Below, in pieces: positions 60,071 to 64,000 of a stretch of 64,000 nt of DNA. The notes beneath the pieces are model-generated. The model had not been told where the DNA came from. It made no database searches and was given only the letters and a program-made list of their open reading frames with translations. This DNA comes from Lomentospora prolificans. Taxonomy: Eukaryota > Ascomycota > Sordariomycetes > Microascales > Microascaceae. Positions within the stretch are counted from its first letter, which is position 1; each line of letters begins with the position of its first letter. The position numbers and the translations under genes were made by a program. Location of the stretch: the NCBI GenBank assembly GCA_029532625.1, contig JARFXM010000004.1, positions 3,906,001 to 3,970,000 of the forward strand, written 5' to 3'.

Positions 60071-62193
60071 ATGGAGCATACTGACGCGCAAAACGCGATC
60101 CGACCATGGCCTATCGCCGATGCCGACCGCAAGCCTAAGACGATATCCGACTATATTTCCCTTGTGAACCAGACATATCCCGGTGGCTTCCGCGCTTTAA
60201 ATATAGACAAGATCAATGATGGCACGATTGATGAGAGCAGGGATACCAAGATGGTCGACGTCGACGGAGAACGGAATGCTGGCGACAGTGACGACTCATT
60301 GAGCGGAAAGGATCCCGTTGAAGCTCGCAACGAAAGCCTGCAAAATATAATGTATGTTCCGTTCAAATATATCGTGCGCTTCTTCATTCTCGAGCTCTGT
60401 ACTAACGACCTCTCTATCCAGTGTCGCCCACCACAGTGCTCTCTTTGCGCTCGACCTCGTATCCTTACTCCTTACGAAAGAGGCCCCCGTCCAAGCTGGC
60501 CTTACCTTGAGACAGGACCTTCGCGATCTCGTCGGAATCGGAACCCTGGCTTCTCAGAAGCATGCTGAGTCAAATGTTACGCCCGATAAGATGAAAGACC
60601 TCGGAGACATCACCGCAGGATGGCACATCCTCTCCGTCGAGGAGACTAGAGACTCCGCCAAGAAGGCCGCCGGTCTATTACAAGAAGAAGTGGAGAAGGA
60701 AGCTAAATTCTGGGATGATGTCCTATCCGTGGCCGAGGCCGGATGGTCTGTCTGCAGATTCCCTCAAGAGAGGCAAACATTGGGCGTCAAGTTCGGCTTT
60801 AACGAAGGTACGGTTGTGGCTATCACCTAGGGCGTACTCTTTTGGATCGCAAACCAAATCTAACCTACTTACAGCCTCCGCTGAATTCCGAAAAAATAGC
60901 CTTGCACCAATGCGTCGAGCCGGCGACGGCAGCGTCGAACTGGATTTAGGCAACCTCGGAGGCCAGGCGCAACGACTCGTTGTTACCGTCGAAAGAGATG
61001 GCATAGTTACAGGTATAGCATCACAGCTCGTTCCCGCCCACGTTGGTGATAAAGGGCCGCTTTCTGCCCATGTTCTAGAAGCCCGCAATACCATATATGC
61101 ACGAGAACTTTGGCATGAGCTGCAGATGGAAGCTCGCAACCTCCAGTCATTCGACGTTCGACAATACGAGTCTAGCATTGTTTACACACGGCCGAATGGC
61201 ATGAAGGTTCGCCTTGAGCTTTTATCGGCCGATAGCTGCCCCCCGGTAGAACATGGTCTCCCTGAGAATTGGCTTGCCGAGTCCATTCATGTCTCCCTAC
61301 ACGTACTTCTTGGGTATGCCCATCGTCAAAATGAGATTATGCGTTCTAGGCCTTGGCCTCCCAACCAGCCGCGCAGCAGGCTGCAAAATCAACACTATCT
61401 CTTGCGGCCGATTATCGCACGCCTTGTGCATATGGAGGCCATCGAGGACTGCACAAAATACATCGGTACACTGGTAAAGTGCCTCCAGAACGGAAAAGTG
61501 TCGGATGCCAAATTTGAGCTCGCCACGGCTCAGAACAAGATGACCGATTTATCCACCACATCCAGCGATCGCGTTCGCTCCAATCCAACACAAGCTGTGC
61601 TCGGCGGTATCACCGCTCCCCTGGTATTCCTACTCGAAGTCACTATTACACCCGGTAACCGTGTCTCCATTCTCGGCCGCACCTGGCTCCGTGCCACTGC
61701 TACTGTTTACCAGATAACTCTTCCCGTCACGAACCCCGAAACTCCTAATACCCTCGTTGAATCTTGCCCCCCGCATCGCGACTACCCTAACCTCGCCGAA
61801 GTCCGATGCTACGTTGACCAAGCGGTATCATGCGCCATGGCAAATTACTTCCAGCCACGACTCGAAGACGCGGAGAAGGAAGGCCTACTACAAAAGTACG
61901 GGTCCCTTGAATCGCCGCCGGCTAGTGAAGGCCTGGACATAGAAGAAAATGCCTTCTGGGTAAAGAGCGTGTCTGGTACTTCGTTACATACTTCTGCCAC
62001 CTCTCCAAGAGAGATATCTTTCACCGTCGGCGGCCCCACCTTGAACCCTCATCTTGAGGTCACAACCATGGTGCGCAATGAAGGGGCCAAGGTCGTCAAG
62101 CACGTTTGGAACGGTGAAGGTTCTGGTGGCGATACTACGGAATTCGGTTTGTCGGATGTATGCTTAGGACTCGTCAAAGATGTCTATTCATGA
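60071..62193 (+). CDS. med17: Mediator complex subunit 17 (Med17/Srb4)
   Basis: Three exons, 60071-60351, 60422-60807 and 60875-62193, give 661 residues. The N-terminus (LRPWP-like IRPWPIADAD, then an acidic linker) and the block following the first intron (VAHHSALFALDLVSLLLT) match the fungal Med17 family; helices continue through GWHILSVEETRDSA and a conserved FPQERQTLGVKFGF segment. The rest is mixed alpha/beta with the LRPIIARL region typical of the family's C-terminal joint domain. Med17 is the core head-module subunit that links Mediator to RNA polymerase II and is essential in yeast. The start at 60071 is chosen because it is the ATG closest to the conserved N-terminus; an in-frame ATG at 60017 would add 18 residues. 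Confidence 0.85.
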
Positions 62194-64000
62194 GGGGTAG
62201 ACTATAATTTGTGTACGTTTAATGAGCCATGGGATAATGTGGTGGCACAAAATGTGAGGCTGTCTGCTAAGCCACTTATGATGTGTTTAGTATGGCGTCA
62301 TAGTTCAATCTACCTCCATGGGAGATGAGCTCTCGGGATTACATACAGCGATAGAACGGGGGCTGTGAGCTAGAGAACTCTCCCAATGCGGATGCCGACC
62401 GCCAGCTGAGGAGAAGATGTCTACAACAGTTATTGGGGCCCTTCTCGTTCATTCAGGTCGGCGTATTACGGCAAGGCACTCCTCGCTACTACAAAGACAA
62501 TAGGAAAGATATTCAATGACCCAAACCAGTGCCCGCCGCATGTTCGATTGCTTGATTCGAGACCGGCCATCTCGTCCACAAGCCACACTAGGACTATTCA
62601 AGCGCGACCAGTACGAAGGTAGCGTCCGCGGTTTTTCGCTCATTCCAGCCATATGGTAGGTTCGGGCCTGCAGGTCAGCCGCCAGCGGGGTAGTCCCGGG
62701 CTGCGCCACACCGTATCCAGAAGAGCCTATAGCACCCAACGGACGACAGACCGCCACTCCATGTCCAAGCAATCCAGGCTCTCATTCGCTTCCCACACTG
62801 CCAGCGCTAGTAGGCGGCGGGGGGAAGGACACTGGAGGGAGGCGAAGCGAGCTAGAGCTCCTCCCGCCGCACCCATCTGCATCCGGCTTGGAGAAATCCT
62901 GGTGTTGCCGCACTGTGAAGAGACCTGGGGACGCAGCTCTGCTTGGAGAATTGGGATTCGACACTGGATGGTTTCAAAGTACTCCTCAGTGCACCTTCAG
63001 AGTTGACGTATGTCTCGGTTCCTGTCAACAATTGTTTTGGGGCCCGCGGGGGGAAGGGGGGGCCCCATTGGGGCCATCTGCCTCATTCTTTGCCGATTTC
63101 TTCACGAAAGTAGGCATTCTCGCTCTTCAGCTGGCCATGCCTCTCTCGGAAGCCAGGTGGCCCTCATCTCGCCCATATAAGACTTCGCGAATCTGCATCA
63201 TGTCTAATTGACACGGTGCTATAGGGCTGTGCTGTCTCACTGACCCAGCACTTTCTGCAACCCTGTCGCTTAACAGAACAGCCCGGGAAATTGGGGTCCG
63301 TCCCCAATCAGTAAATTGTAGGACCAAGGGCCGTCAGCCATGGCTGCGAACCATTGCATCCGTTTTGAGATGCCCGTCCGGAGTACTCCGTGCCCTGAAA
63401 AGGTAGCAATCTATCGATCGACGCCGTCCAGATTTATCCCGTCGACACCCGCCCACCACGCTCTCCACCCCAATTTCAACTTCATCTTGCCTTGACGACC
63501 ACCGTAAACTAACCAGGCTTATTGGCAATCCAATTTCGACGAGGTTAATTTGTTAACAAGCCTACGAGGACCAAATATTCACCTGAAACCAGAAGATCCA
63601 GCGCCGATTTACTCGCGAAACCGCCGACACCTCCCAAACCCGGGATCGAAAAATCACATGAACGGCGAAGGACGAGGAGCAACAGTTTAATTTGTCTCCA
63701 CGGTCACGGAGGGTGCGCCCTCTGGGCCTTGTCGGCTCAAAATGCGCTTTTGGGTATGAGCCCTATCCCGGTGTGCCGCTGTAATTGAGCCTTGGTCACT
63801 AACCCCGTCAATGGCACCCAGCTGCGGCAGAGGAAAGTCGAGCCAGTCGAGCGGACCGAGATCAAGCCACGCCGGCCCCCCCTTCGAAGCCAAAGCTCCT
63901 CTTTTATACGGCCGCGAGCTATCTTGAATCGCCTTTCCACTATCGCCTCCCTCCGACTCAATACTGATAGCAAGGAGTCCTCTGAAATCGTCGAGGTGGT
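62194..64000. other. Gene-free right edge
   Basis: About 1.8 kb after the med17 stop. Frames are at most 117 codons with no recognisable domain. A gene beginning past the right edge may have its promoter here; nothing else is seen. Confidence 0.5.

Overview
The window is nuclear DNA from a filamentous ascomycete (Pezizomycotina, most likely a Sordariomycete). Reasons: short GT-AG introns of about 50-110 bases, most with recognisable branch points; long gene-free promoters; and a fungal gene set (CFEM-like GPI protein, Tea1-type kelch protein, UvsB/Mec1 kinase, GH6 cellulase, fused two-half phosphofructokinase). No tRNA, rRNA, CRISPR array or intact transposon was recognised.

Layout. A GPI-anchored Thr/Pro-rich wall protein with a CFEM-like module (1431-3339, +) converges on a Tea1/KelA-type kelch plus coiled-coil polarity protein (4928-9514, -). 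Across a 3.8 kb gene-free divergent interval lies the TORC1 subunit Kog1/Raptor (13317-17693, +). Next comes a 2271-residue protein (18743-25821, +) joining a ZNFX1/Hrr1-type SF1 helicase, an NF-X1-like zinc region, a coiled coil and three CbxX-type AAA modules. It converges on a PTR2 peptide transporter (26233-28145, -). A 6.2 kb gene-free interval precedes a GH6 cellulase (34378-35934, +), which converges on the 12-exon ATR-family kinase UvsB (36131-44210, -). UvsB is head-to-head, 565 bases apart, with a PARP-type zinc-finger protein (44776-46006, +). Further right are a small secreted protein whose C-terminus has knottin-like cysteine spacing (48852-49507, +), an RS-rich protein of unknown function (50408-52135, -), 6-phosphofructokinase (55662-58118, -) and Mediator subunit 17 (60071-62193, +).

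The genes form no biosynthetic cluster; most are housekeeping or signalling genes. Links worth noting are the shared promoter region of two DNA-damage-related genes (uvsB and the PARP-finger gene), three secreted or surface proteins in otherwise core surroundings, and the large helicase-AAA fusion, the best candidate for an uncharacterised molecular machine. All gene models were built by hand. Splice junctions were placed so that reading frame and family-conserved residues continue across each intron, and every total coding length is a multiple of three.
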